Numbered from the stretch's first letter, positions 20,278 to 28,503 are shown. The stretch: DNA of 28,503 bases from an uncultured Lachnospiraceae bacterium (GCA_948441955.1 CAOJQZ010000029.1:1-28503); one strand, 5' to 3'. A program made the numbers and translations. Notes: generated from the sequence alone by a model not told the origin.

Positions 20278-21525
20278 CTATTTTCTATCTTCCAGAATCA
20301 CATTCAGTGTTATATTGCGCTCCAGCTTACAGCCTTTTGGAAGCTTAACTTCTACTGGAACCCTATAACTGCCGGATTCTGTGTAATTGGATAGATCAAT
20401 ACTTACATTCTGATCTACTTTATAGCTTTCAAGAGTCTCTCTCGGCCCCCGCACCTGAACCTCCACCACATCAACTGTCTCATACTTTAAGGACAAATCC
20501 TCATTCAGACCGTTCACCACAATTGTTCCAAGAGAAACATCATATGTTTTGGTCCCGTCTTTTTCAACAGATGCCGTTACAACAACGGAACCGGCATTTG
20601 CATCCACAAGATTTACTGTTTCTGGAAGATATTCTGTGATGTCTACAATCTGCTCCGTTCTCTTTTTAAGTGTTTTAAAATCCAACGCAGAGGATGGGAT
20701 TTCTATTTTATCAATAGCAACAAGCTCCTCCTTCACTCCAGACACCTGAACTTCCTGAGGCTCATAAGTGAGGCCTGCAAATGTATACCCCTCAGCCACT
20801 GTAATCCCTGATTCATCAAAAACAAGCGGAATACTCTTTGTATTCAGCAGCTGCACACTAACTGCCACGCCTTCTGCTCCCAGATTGTTCGTAAGAAGTG
20901 ACTGATCAATAATATTATTCTCATCATCATATAAGACAAGCTGCGAAGCAAGAACGGTATCCGCAGAAAGACCCGACACACTCACCTCAGCCTCTACACG
21001 GCTGATTTTTCCAATCACAGACAATGGTCCTCTGATAGATACTTTTTCTGGTACTGCCTTTATCTCGCCCAGCGCATATCCGTCTCTTACAGTTCCTGTC
21101 GTTGTTGGCACAATCGGGAATTTCTTTGTCTGCTCCTCCTCCAGCTTCACCTGAAGATTACGCGGCGAAGTAATTACACTCTCATAGTCTCCCTCGTGCC
21201 CATTGATTATAATTTCTATAGGAATCTGCGTATTTAACGTAAGCTCTTTCATATCTGCAAATGCAACAATATGCTGACTTTCTATCTTATTCAGGACAGA
21301 ACGATGTGCACTGACCGTCACATTTATAAGCTGTGTATCATCTACTATCTGATAGGTCTGATTTGCCTCTGCCAGAACCTCTTCATTTATCACACTAACA
21401 GGAATATTATGATAAGTCTTTGTTGTTACAGGGTCATCAATGTTAACCACCACAAACCACAGCATGACCGCTGACAGGAAGGCCAACATCTTAAGACCAA
21501 CGTTATTCATCAGTCTCTTTTTCAT
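20278..21525 (-). CDS. cdaR: CdaR, YbbR-domain regulator of the diadenylate cyclase
   Basis: Partner and regulator of CdaA, 415 residues. A single N-terminal membrane anchor (VGLKMLAFLSAVMLWFVVVN, about 8-27) is followed by four repeated extracellular YbbR domains. Repeat marks are QIVDDTQLINVTVSAHR, EKVSIRGPLSVIGKI, EVQVSGVKEELVAI and EVQVRGPRETLESY. In Bacillus, CdaR binds CdaA and modulates its activity. The ATG at 21525 lies in the end of cdaA (23-base overlap) after GGAAG. An earlier in-frame ATG at 21555 is deeper in cdaA and has no ribosome site. Confidence 0.93.
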   Translation of the reverse strand: MKKRLMNNVGLKMLAFLSAVMLWFVVVNIDDPVTTKTYHNIPVSVINEEVLAEANQTYQIVDDTQLINVTVSAHRSVLNKIESQHIVAFADMKELTLNTQIPIEIIINGHEGDYESVITSPRNLQVKLEEEQTKKFPIVPTTTGTVRDGYALGEIKAVPEKVSIRGPLSVIGKISRVEAEVSVSGLSADTVLASQLVLYDDENNIIDQSLLTNNLGAEGVAVSVQLLNTKSIPLVFDESGITVAEGYTFAGLTYEPQEVQVSGVKEELVAIDKIEIPSSALDFKTLKKRTEQIVDITEYLPETVNLVDANAGSVVVTASVEKDGTKTYDVSLGTIVVNGLNEDLSLKYETVDVVEVQVRGPRETLESYKVDQNVSIDLSNYTESGSYRVPVEVKLPKGCKLERNITLNVILEDRK

Positions 21526-22387
21526 TCTTTCGTCTTCCTTTCCATAATGCTGCAAATCTGCCCGTTTCTGTTCTTCGATCCTGGGCGCGAATAAGCCGTT
21601 CGCGCAGTTCCTCTCTTGTTACCCTCCGGTCAAGAAGTCCGCCCTGGGCCACAGAAACAGCTCCGGTCTCCTCCGAAACCACAATAATCAGTGCATCGCT
21701 CACCTCGCTCATACCCACGGCCGCCCTGTGTCTGGTTCCAAGGTCCTTGCTGAGTCCCATATTATCAGACAAGGGAAGGTAACAGGTTGCTGATACAATC
21801 CTGTCGCCTCGAATAATAATTGCTCCGTCATGAAGGGGAGTATTATGCTCAAATATATTTATAAGCACCTGCATAGATACCATACAATCCATGCGAATGC
21901 CCGTACTTTCATATTCTGTCAGATGAATGGCCTGCTCCACGACAATTAATGCGCCTGTCTTTACCCGTCCCATATTGTAGGCCGCATCTATAATGCTTTC
22001 CATTGTATCCTCGCTGAATCTGAATCGCTCCCGGTTAGTCTCAAAGGGCATGAAAGAACTGAGAAATCTCCTTTCGCCAAGCTTTTCCAGCGCTCTTCTA
22101 AGCTCTGGCTGGAACACAACAATCGCCACTGTAGCTAAGACAGTAACCGAATTTTTTGCAATATACAGAATCGTATGCATCTTAAAAATAAAGGAAAGCA
22201 GAATAAAGACAGCCAGAACAAGAATTCCTTTCATCAGCATCCATGCCTTTGTATTTTTTATCCATATCATTACATGATAAATCAGGTATGCAAGGATCAA
22301 AACCTCTGCGATATCCGTCAAATGAATCTCCGGCAAATATACGCCCGACACAAAACGCTCTAATATTGCTGTTATACGCCGCTCCAT
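21503..22387 (-). CDS. cdaA: Diadenylate cyclase CdaA
   Basis: Membrane-bound enzyme of 294 residues that makes cyclic di-AMP from two ATP. Three N-terminal membrane helices (about 24-42, 50-68, 73-92) lead to the DAC domain, with DGA at 187-189 (LHDGAIII) and RHR at 219-221 (GTRHRAAVGMSE). Both are required for catalysis. C-di-AMP controls potassium and osmolyte uptake and so turgor and wall stress. The ATG follows GAGGAGGTGA. In Bacillus and many relatives the operon is cdaA-cdaR-glmM. Here glmM is absent from the window, and two membrane proteins precede cdaA. Confidence 0.97.
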   Translation of the reverse strand: MERRITAILERFVSGVYLPEIHLTDIAEVLILAYLIYHVMIWIKNTKAWMLMKGILVLAVFILLSFIFKMHTILYIAKNSVTVLATVAIVVFQPELRRALEKLGERRFLSSFMPFETNRERFRFSEDTMESIIDAAYNMGRVKTGALIVVEQAIHLTEYESTGIRMDCMVSMQVLINIFEHNTPLHDGAIIIRGDRIVSATCYLPLSDNMGLSKDLGTRHRAAVGMSEVSDALIIVVSEETGAVSVAQGGLLDRRVTREELRERLIRAQDRRTETGRFAALWKGRRKNEKETDE

Positions 22388-22428
22388 TCTGTCACCTCCT
22401 CAGGAACGTTAATTTCCAGGGCTTTTTA

Positions 22429-23529
22429 TTATTTTAAGTTTAAATCCTGCTTGAGACTCTGTGTCAGCAGCATCTTATCCACCTCATCCATGTTATGGTT
22501 CTTTGCCGACGGACCTTTTTTGGCTGTCGGCCGTGCTGATACTTTCCCGTTCTGCTGCCTGTTCCTTCTCCGCACCTCTGCCGCGTCAATAATCTCTGTC
22601 TCCCGACGCTCATTAATTTTCTTTACCGTCTTTTCAGGTGTTGCAACCGAAAGCTTGGGCACTGCTTTTACATAATAATAATATTCATCGTCTTCATACT
22701 GAAGATTCTCACTTCTTCCGTAATCCACAGCAAAGAAAAACAATTCCAGAACAAGGCCTATCACAATTGCCGCTACATTTCCTGTTACCAGCGGGCCAAA
22801 GGATGTTTCTATGCCAAGTGCCATATCTCCTGCTGTAATTACAACTGCATTTACAACTGCGCCCATAACAGCCGCAATTTTCCACGCATGATTCACAGAT
22901 TGTCTTCGTATTGTATAAACAACAAGGAAACTGATAACAAATGCTGCAAGTACAACCCACAGCTCCTTATTCTGAAATACCTGTTTCACATATGCAGACA
23001 CCTGTTCCATAAGTCCTGCAGCATCCTTTCCCTTCATTCCCGCCGCAGCCTTTTTTACATATTCCATCATATAATACACAATTGTACCAGAACTGATGGC
23101 AATAATCACCGACGGACCTGCAATCAAAGCATAGGCAACCGGGATAATATACGGGACCTTAAACACGAATGCAATTGGTACTAGAAGAACTACCATTGGC
23201 ATCTTGGGAGTCAAACGAAAATAGAAAATATAGATAACTAAAAAAACCAAAGCCGTGACTCCAAGCGCCGCCAGTGATACTGTATACATATGAGCCAGAA
23301 TCAGTATACCTGCTGCAATGACCGTCATAGTCATTGGGAAAAAGGTACAAATTACTGCAAGCGCCAACATTACTGCCGGGGTTGCCGCAATTTTCATGAA
23401 ACCAACGTTCGTATTAATCAGATAAAAAACTGCCAGTGCAATAATAAACTGAATCATCTTGTCAATAATTCTGGAATTTTTGGCATATAATTCCTGAATC
23501 TTCTCCCGAAGTACGAATAAACTATCCAT
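22429..23529 (-). CDS. Multi-pass membrane protein of unknown function
   Basis: Not recognised. The 366-residue protein has roughly nine hydrophobic segments between residues 24 and 285, rich in Ala, Val and Ile, including MKIAATPAVMLALAVICTFF and PIAFVFKVPYIIPVAYALIA. These are followed by a cytoplasmic-looking tail of about 80 residues. The tail begins with an acidic-aromatic motif (YEDDEYYYYVKAVPKLSV, about 287-304), then turns basic (RRRNRQQNGK). No ATPase, transport or enzyme motif is visible. The ATG directly follows the stop of the upstream gene (TAGATG) with AAAGGAG just before, so translation is coupled. Position directly ahead of cdaA, 41 bases apart, suggests a role in envelope or c-di-AMP biology, but that is inference only. 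Confidence 0.85.
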   Translation of the reverse strand: MDSLFVLREKIQELYAKNSRIIDKMIQFIIALAVFYLINTNVGFMKIAATPAVMLALAVICTFFPMTMTVIAAGILILAHMYTVSLAALGVTALVFLVIYIFYFRLTPKMPMVVLLVPIAFVFKVPYIIPVAYALIAGPSVIIAISSGTIVYYMMEYVKKAAAGMKGKDAAGLMEQVSAYVKQVFQNKELWVVLAAFVISFLVVYTIRRQSVNHAWKIAAVMGAVVNAVVITAGDMALGIETSFGPLVTGNVAAIVIGLVLELFFFAVDYGRSENLQYEDDEYYYYVKAVPKLSVATPEKTVKKINERRETEIIDAAEVRRRNRQQNGKVSARPTAKKGPSAKNHNMDEVDKMLLTQSLKQDLNLK

Positions 23530-23925
23530 CTACCTGTTCTCCTTTTCATACATCTTTAGCAGCTTTGTCAGATCATGGTTATACATCTTCACTCTCTGTC
23601 TTGCATCCTGATGCCTTTTATTATATATATGGCCTGTAATAACCGCATATACGATAATCACTGCCAGATATCCGGCGACTGCTGCGATTCCCGCAGTTAC
23701 AACAATCTGCATCGACATATTTTCCATCAGGCTCTGCAGACCTGCCAATATAATAAGAGCAATTATACCTGCATATCCGACCGTTCCCCAGAAAATAGAA
23801 AATAACACATGCATTCCTGTATAATCCTTCCGGTAATACTCACTAATCTTAAAATCCTCTTTTCCCTGTGTCTGTTCATACATTGCAAGCCTGGTCATCA
23901 ACTTCACTTTACGTTCATCTAACAT
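23530..23925 (-). CDS. Small membrane protein of unknown function
   Basis: Not recognised. It has 131 residues: a charged N-terminus (MLDERKVKLMTRLAMYEQTQ), two strong membrane helices (about 39-63 and 72-96), and a basic, helical C-terminus that resembles a short coiled coil (NKRHQDARQRVKMYNHDLTK). The ATG follows GAGGTGA. It is the first gene after an internal promoter, and its stop codon adjoins the ATG of the next membrane protein, so the two probably act together. Confidence 0.82.
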   Translation of the reverse strand: MLDERKVKLMTRLAMYEQTQGKEDFKISEYYRKDYTGMHVLFSIFWGTVGYAGIIALIILAGLQSLMENMSMQIVVTAGIAAVAGYLAVIIVYAVITGHIYNKRHQDARQRVKMYNHDLTKLLKMYEKENR

Positions 23926-23970
23926 AATTCACCTCAAAGTGCGTAATTTTTACATTTAAACATCATTTTA

Positions 23971-24000
23971 AGTATAACAAATATCAGTATCCTTGTCCAA
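23971..24000 (-). promoter_or_regulatory. Internal promoter of the cdaA operon
   Basis: The minus strand reads TTGGAC (24000-23995), an 18-bp spacer and TATACT (23976-23971). The -35 box lies inside the last codons of comF. The leader is about 40 bases before the ATG at 23925. It would uncouple the c-di-AMP genes from mreB-recD2-comF. Confidence 0.65.
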
Positions 24001-24688
24001 TACTTATAGTTAAAAAATAAACTTTTTGCACTCCTGCCTCTTTTAGTACCTTTGCCGCCGCATCTATTGTATTTCCAGTTGTGTAAATATCATCAATTAC
24101 AAGTACGCTGTATGGTCTGACATGAAGCCATTCGGCTGCAAACGCTTTTTCAAGATTTCTCTGCCTTTTTCGGCTGTCCAGACTTTTCTGAGGCTCGGTA
24201 TCCTGTACTCGTCTGATCAGTTTAAAAGAAACCGGAATCTTAAGAAGCCTTCCCAGTTCCGACGCAAGAAGTTCTGCCTGATTATACCCCCTTTTTTTCC
24301 TTCTTCTGGAATGCAGAGGAATGGCAAGGATAAACTCCGGCGCCCATCTTTTTATCAGGCTCTCATAACTTTTTACTATCTCAGCAGCATAGAAGCTGGC
24401 ATAAAACCTCTGATTATAATACTTAAATCGATAAATGGATGCATTAACAGGTTCTTTATGAAGCCAAAGTGACACACCTCTTTCATAAATATGGCGCTTA
24501 TGTGCACAGTCCCAGCAGTATTCCTGTTCTGAACACCGGACTGGTTTCCCACATTTCATGCAACGCGGCTCCTTTATAATCAGCCGCTGGACCTTCTTCC
24601 TGCAAGCCGCACAAATACCTTCTGCACTCACTTTCCCGCAGAATGGACAGGTATTCGGCCAAAAAATTTCCTTTAAGCTTATCTTCAT
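23984..24688 (-). CDS. comF: ComF family phosphoribosyltransferase-like protein
   Basis: ComFC-like protein, 234 residues, in the phosphoribosyltransferase fold, linked to DNA uptake in competent bacteria and perhaps to DNA metabolism elsewhere. The N-terminal zinc-ribbon cysteines are all present (CPFC 14-17, CAAC 26-29, CMKC 43-46, CWDC 58-61). The C-terminal PRPP loop reads VLVIDDIYTTGNT (about 195-207), and IPLHSRRRKKRGYNQAELLA is the typical central block. The ATG overlaps the recD2 stop by four bases (ATGA), so translation is coupled. Natural competence in this organism is not implied by this gene alone. Confidence 0.94.
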   Translation of the reverse strand: MKISLKEIFWPNTCPFCGKVSAEGICAACRKKVQRLIIKEPRCMKCGKPVRCSEQEYCWDCAHKRHIYERGVSLWLHKEPVNASIYRFKYYNQRFYASFYAAEIVKSYESLIKRWAPEFILAIPLHSRRRKKRGYNQAELLASELGRLLKIPVSFKLIRRVQDTEPQKSLDSRKRQRNLEKAFAAEWLHVRPYSVLVIDDIYTTGNTIDAAAKVLKEAGVQKVYFLTISIGQGY

Positions 24689-26895
24689 ACAAATTCACGA
24701 ATTCGTTCTGCCAGACTCGTATTCCTGTTTTGTTCTTTTGTATTCTGAATCATCTCCTGAAATACTGTATCACTTCCTACAATCGTTACGCAGGCTTTTG
24801 CCCTGGTTACTGCAGTGTAGAGAAGGTTCCTGTAATATAACTGTCTTGGTCCCTGTAAAAGCGGTATAACAACTGCCGGATATTCACTGCCCTGAGACTT
24901 ATGGACAGTGATCGCGTATGCAAGCTCCAGCTCGTCAAGCAGAGCATACGGATACTCTACCAGACGATGCTCATCATATTCTACCGTCATGTTTTCTTCA
25001 TATGTATTAATCGCTCTGATAATCCCCATATCTCCATTGAAAATACCAAGTCCTTTGTCTACGGTCATCCCATATCGGGTCTTCACTTCCCATTCAAGCT
25101 GATAATTATTTTTAATCTGCATAACCTTATCGCCCTCACGAAAGACCCTCTCCCCATATTCCCGCTCATTTTTATTTTTATCCGGAGGATTTAAATACTC
25201 CTGAAGAATTTTATTTAGCCGGTCAACTCCGAGAAGCCCTTTTCTCATCGGGGTTAAAACCTGTATGTCATAAACGCCTGCATTTACATACTTAGGCAGC
25301 TTCTTCTGAATCAATGTGAGCACGACGCTGATAATAACATTTGCATCCTGCCGCCTAAGGAAAAAGAAATCTTTGCTCTTATTATCTAAAATAATTTCCT
25401 CACCACGATTGATCTTATGAGCATTTACTACAATATCGCTCTCCCCGGCCTGACGGAAAATTTTCGTCAGCATAACAACAGAAAAGCACTGCGAAGCGAT
25501 AATATCCTTCAAGATACTCCCTGGTCCCACGCTGGGAAGCTGATTACTGTCTCCAACCAATATAAGTCTTGTTCCCGGCATAACTGCATCCAGGAGAGCA
25601 TACATAAGCGGCAGATCCACCATCGACATTTCATCAACAATAATAACATCTGCTTCTAATGGATTTTCCGCATTTCTCCCAAATCCTGTACTGCTTTCTT
25701 CCTCCGGATTGCCGTTCACCTCCAGCAGCCGATGTACCGTCAGCGCCTCGCAGCCGGTTGCCTCCGTCATCCGTTTTGCCGCTCTTCCGGTAGGCGCCGC
25801 AAGAAAAATACGAAGCCCTTCACTTTCAAAAAAGTGAATCATCGCATTAATTGTCGTAGTCTTTCCTGTACCAGGACCACCGGTAAGGACAAGCACACCA
25901 TGCCTTACGGCTTCAAATACCGCCGTACGCTGCCTATCGTCCAAGGAAAGACCTGTATTCTCACTTATTACATGCAGGCGCTGCTCCATTACTTCACCCG
26001 ATACATCAAATCTAACATCCAAGTCATGCAGCATTTTTGCTGTATTCAACTCCATATAATAATAATTTGAAGCATAAACCCGCGTGCCCTCTCTGCCTTT
26101 TTTCATAACAATTTTTTTTTCAACAGACAGATCCATAAGATATTTCTCAATATGTACAATCTCCACTTCCAGAAGCTCCCCTGCACGGTATAGCAGTGCA
26201 TCCTGATGCAGAAAAATATGTCCTTCGCCAACACTTTGCAAAAGAGCATAGAAAATGCCGCTGCGTATGCGGTAGTCAGAATTCATATGAATTCCAACCT
26301 TCGCCGCAATCTCATCAGCGGTCTTAAAGCCTACTCCCGGTACATGTTCTGCCATCTGGTAAGGATTTTCCTCAATCACCCGATAGACACTCTGTCCGTA
26401 ATGTCCATATATTTTTGCTGCAAGAGTAGTTGATATTCCATACTTCTGCAGATATATCATAGCCTCCCGCACATCTTTTTTTTCTTCTACCTGAACGGCG
26501 ATCTCTCTGGCCTTTCTATCACTGATTCCTTTAATCTCGGCAAGGCGCTCCGGCTCCTCTTCAATGATGCGGAAAGTGTCTTCCTTGAATTTTTTTACAA
26601 TTCTTCCTGCAAGGGATACTCCTACTCCTTTAATGGCTCCGGAACCAAGATATCGTTCGATTGACACCAGATCCTCCGGCGCACATGTCTTAAAAGCTTC
26701 TACTTGCAGCTGTGTTCCGTACAATTTATGAACCGTATATTCTCCCGTTATCTCAAGAAGCTCGCCCTCTTCAATATAATGAAATTTCCCCACACAGGTA
26801 AGATCACCGTCATCATTATTTAAATTAAATACTGTATATCCATTTTTCTCATTGCGATATACAATGTGCTCTACATACCCTTTTATCTTTTCCAT
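24685..26895 (-). CDS. recD2: RecD2-type superfamily 1B DNA helicase
   Basis: ATP-dependent 5'-3' DNA helicase of 736 residues, the RecD2 form found in bacteria without RecBC partners. The N-terminal OB-like domain (1-70) precedes helix-hairpin-helix repeats (ERYLGSGAIKGVG near 80-92, IKGISDRKAR near 121-130, VPGVGFKTADEIA near 185-197). The motor starts with DDRQRTAV (319-326). It has Walker A GGPGTGKT (339-346), Walker B DEMSMVD (421-427), GDSNQLPSVGPG (448-459), AITVHKSQGSEY and YTAVTRAK. The ATG lies four bases after mreB with no clear ribosome site, so it probably depends on coupling with mreB. It acts in DNA repair and fork maintenance. Confidence 0.95.
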   Translation of the reverse strand: MEKIKGYVEHIVYRNEKNGYTVFNLNNDDGDLTCVGKFHYIEEGELLEITGEYTVHKLYGTQLQVEAFKTCAPEDLVSIERYLGSGAIKGVGVSLAGRIVKKFKEDTFRIIEEEPERLAEIKGISDRKAREIAVQVEEKKDVREAMIYLQKYGISTTLAAKIYGHYGQSVYRVIEENPYQMAEHVPGVGFKTADEIAAKVGIHMNSDYRIRSGIFYALLQSVGEGHIFLHQDALLYRAGELLEVEIVHIEKYLMDLSVEKKIVMKKGREGTRVYASNYYYMELNTAKMLHDLDVRFDVSGEVMEQRLHVISENTGLSLDDRQRTAVFEAVRHGVLVLTGGPGTGKTTTINAMIHFFESEGLRIFLAAPTGRAAKRMTEATGCEALTVHRLLEVNGNPEEESSTGFGRNAENPLEADVIIVDEMSMVDLPLMYALLDAVMPGTRLILVGDSNQLPSVGPGSILKDIIASQCFSVVMLTKIFRQAGESDIVVNAHKINRGEEIILDNKSKDFFFLRRQDANVIISVVLTLIQKKLPKYVNAGVYDIQVLTPMRKGLLGVDRLNKILQEYLNPPDKNKNEREYGERVFREGDKVMQIKNNYQLEWEVKTRYGMTVDKGLGIFNGDMGIIRAINTYEENMTVEYDEHRLVEYPYALLDELELAYAITVHKSQGSEYPAVVIPLLQGPRQLYYRNLLYTAVTRAKACVTIVGSDTVFQEMIQNTKEQNRNTSLAERIREFV

Positions 26896-26899
26896 CTGT

Positions 26900-27889
26900 T
26901 TATATGTCTTTTCGTCCGCTCATCAATTCTACAAACTGGCCGGTTCCAATGGCTACTACCTGCATCGGTTCCTCTGCAGTCATAGTATTGATTCCTGTTC
27001 TTTCCTCTATCATTTCTTCCAGCCCCCTAAGCATGGAGCCTCCTCCGGTCAGAACAATTCCTCTGTCCAGAATATCTGCTGAAAGCTCCGGCGGGGTGCG
27101 CTCCAGCACACTAATCACTGCCTCAACAATCTGCCCCGTTGTTTCTCTGAGCGCCTCTTCTGTCTCAGCGGAGGTAACGGTTACAGTTTTCGGAAGCCCT
27201 GTTACCAGATTTCTCCCCCGCACCTCCATCACTTCGTTCTCAATCAGAGGATAGGTTGTACCAATTTTGATCTTAATATCCTCTGCCGTACGTTCCCCAA
27301 TCAATAGATTATGCTTTTTACGCATATAACGGACAATTGCCTCATCAAAATCGTCTCCCGCAAGCTTGATAGACGTGTTTACCACTGTGCCGCCAAGAGA
27401 AATCACCGCAATATCTGACGTGCCTCCTCCAATGTCTACAATCATATTTCCACAGGGCTTGGAAATGTCGATACCTGCTCCTATTGCGGCAGCCACAGGC
27501 TCCTCAATCAGTTTCACCTCGCGTGCCCCTGCTGCATAGGTCGCCTCCTCTACAGCTTTTCGCTCTACCTCCGTCACACCGCTGGGCACACAGATACTGA
27601 TTCTCGGTTTCTTAAAAGTACGTCTTCCAAGAGCCTTCTGCACAAAATATTTTATCATCTTCTCCGTCACAGTATAATCAGAAATCACACCTTGCCGAAG
27701 CGGGCGGACAGCCACAATATTTCCCGGTGTCCTTCCAAGCATCAGGCGGGCTTCCTCGCCAATTGCTTTTACCTCGTTACTATCTCTGTCAAAGGCAACG
27801 ACGGAAGGCTCCTTTAATATCACGCCTTTGCCTCTTACATATACAAGAACGCTGGCGGTTCCCAAATCAATCCCTATATCAACTGCCAT
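26900..27889 (-). CDS. mreB: Rod shape-determining protein MreB (MreB/Mbl)
   Basis: Bacterial actin, 329 residues, that guides cell-wall elongation at the membrane. Nucleotide-binding parts are GIDLGTASVLVYV (about 6-18), the VDIGGGTSDIAVISLGG phosphate loop (about 155-171) and LTGGGSMLRGLEEMI near the C-terminus; PSVVAF and ISICVPSGVTEVER are family marks. MreB and Mbl cannot be told apart with certainty by eye. mreC and mreD do not follow; recD2 and comF do, which suggests a second MreB/Mbl copy apart from a canonical mreBCD locus. The ATG follows AAAGGAG. It has a promoter of its own. Confidence 0.94.
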   Translation of the reverse strand: MAVDIGIDLGTASVLVYVRGKGVILKEPSVVAFDRDSNEVKAIGEEARLMLGRTPGNIVAVRPLRQGVISDYTVTEKMIKYFVQKALGRRTFKKPRISICVPSGVTEVERKAVEEATYAAGAREVKLIEEPVAAAIGAGIDISKPCGNMIVDIGGGTSDIAVISLGGTVVNTSIKLAGDDFDEAIVRYMRKKHNLLIGERTAEDIKIKIGTTYPLIENEVMEVRGRNLVTGLPKTVTVTSAETEEALRETTGQIVEAVISVLERTPPELSADILDRGIVLTGGGSMLRGLEEMIEERTGINTMTAEEPMQVVAIGTGQFVELMSGRKDI

Positions 27890-27982
27890 TTACGAAACTC
27901 CTTTCACCATACCATCTATCATATCGTTATCATTCGTTTCTTAAATACCGCTACCATTCAGAATCATTTAAATGCAAGTATC

Positions 27983-28011
27983 ATTATAATCAAAATCAGA
28001 GTACTTGGAAA
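27983..28011 (-). promoter_or_regulatory. Promoter of the mreB-recD2-comF operon
   Basis: The minus strand reads TTTCCA (28011-28006), a 17-bp spacer and a perfect TATAAT (27988-27983). The predicted start is near 27976, leaving a leader of about 85 bases. No convincing uvrA terminator is seen between 28012 and 28066, so uvrA transcripts may also read in. Confidence 0.65.
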
Positions 28012-28066
28012 CCCCTTTTTCCTTAATTCTTTGTGAAGCCAGTTACTTCCCTGTCGAAAAACAAAG

Positions 28067-28503
28067 CTATCTGTCAAGCATAGGCCGGATATATTTCCCT
28101 GTATAGGAAGCCGGACTGTCCGCAACCTCCTCCGGCGTGCCCCGGGCGATAACGGTTCCGCCCTTATCCCCGCCTTCCGGACCCATATCAATAATATAAT
28201 CCGCTGTTTTTATTACGTCCAGATTATGCTCAATAACGACGACAGTATTGCCGTCTGCTGCCAGACGATGCAGGATTTCCGTCAATTTATGCACATCTGC
28301 AAAATGAAGGCCTGTGGTTGGTTCATCCAAAATATAAATTGTCTTTCCCGTGCTCCTTCGGCTAAGTTCAGATGCCAGCTTGATTCTCTGGGCCTCTCCG
28401 CCGGAAAGCTGAGTGGAAGGCTGTCCCAGACGAATATAGGAAAGACCTACATCATACAGTGTTTCCATCTTTCTTTTGATACTCGGAATATTTTCGAAGA
28501 AAT
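28067..28503 (-). CDS. uvrA: Excinuclease ABC subunit A, C-terminal part (5' end outside window)
   Basis: Last 145 codons of UvrA, the damage-sensing ATPase of nucleotide excision repair. The reading frame is open to the right edge (FFENIPSIKRKMETLYDVGL), so the internal Met at 28468 is not a start. The second ATPase domain shows signature LSGGEAQRIKLASEL, Walker B IYILDEPTTGLH, and switch His in VVIEHNLDVIK, then the usual ending MGPEGGDKGGTVIARGTPEE...YIRPMLDR. Upstream parts (first ATPase domain, zinc fingers) are outside the window. Confidence 0.97.
   Translation of the reverse strand, partial: FFENIPSIKRKMETLYDVGLSYIRLGQPSTQLSGGEAQRIKLASELSRRSTGKTIYILDEPTTGLHFADVHKLTEILHRLAADGNTVVVIEHNLDVIKTADYIIDMGPEGGDKGGTVIARGTPEEVADSPASYTGKYIRPMLDR

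Noticed and set aside
28052..28058. Exact 0A box TGTCGAA upstream of mreB
   Set aside because: A single heptamer is expected a few times by chance in a window of this size, and no second box is phased with it.
28012..28066. Terminator of uvrA
   Set aside because: Only 4-5 bp stems with no U-run follow the stop codon.
28469..28503. Start of a short 133-residue gene at 28468
   Set aside because: The frame continues to the window edge with UvrA sequence, so the Met is internal.

Overview
The window looks like ordinary core chromosome of a low-to-mid GC, anaerobic, spore-forming Firmicute, most likely a gut Lachnospiraceae (Clostridium cluster XIVa relative). The grounds are the gene content and order (uvrA-mreB-recD2-comF, cdaA-cdaR, an oppBCDFA operon, a stand-alone Spo0A C-terminal-domain protein, a YjfB-type small protein), strong AGGAGG ribosome sites, frequent TTG and GTG starts, and AT-rich intergenic DNA with textbook sigma-A promoters. 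No phage, insertion sequence, CRISPR array, tRNA or rRNA was seen. Nearly everything reads on the minus strand. The plus-strand genes are thiT, lrgA-lrgB, yjfB and the Spo0A-C gene.

Layout from left to right. 1-1850: the tail of an rpsB-tsf translation operon with its promoter and a structured leader. 1900-8000: a complete peptide transport operon (oppB, oppC, oppD, oppF, oppA in transcription order) with promoter, palindromic operator-like sites and a terminator. 8050-10570: two paralogous secreted NlpC/P60 peptidoglycan hydrolases, each with its own promoter; the second carries a WalR-type box and a catabolite-repression-type (cre) site. 10579-12306: a CPBP membrane protease, divergent from a TPP-riboswitch-controlled thiamine transporter (thiT). 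12312-15737: an operon of a GH13_4 amylosucrase-like enzyme, a tRNA-dihydrouridine synthase and a ProXp-ala-type editing protein. 15748-18202: yjbQ, lrgAB, a YgjP-like metallopeptidase and yjfB. 18264-18738: the Spo0A-C gene with phased 0A-box-like heptamers upstream. 18744-24000: an operon of two uncharacterised membrane proteins, cdaA, cdaR, an HPr protein and an LCP cell-wall ligase. 24685-28011: comF, recD2 and mreB. 28067-end: the 3' end of uvrA.

The main theme is cell-envelope construction and its regulation: hydrolases that open the wall, MreB that guides elongation, LCP attachment of wall polymers, c-di-AMP synthesis that links turgor to wall state, and LrgAB. Peptide and thiamine uptake, alpha-glucan/sucrose metabolism, tRNA modification and editing, and DNA repair fill the rest.

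The most rewarding places to look are the stand-alone Spo0A effector domain, the two-regulator promoter of the NlpC/P60 gene, the cdaA operon with two unknown membrane proteins, and the rpsB leader. The only gap over 300 bases (1697-2004) is accounted for by a terminator, a promoter and a structured leader.
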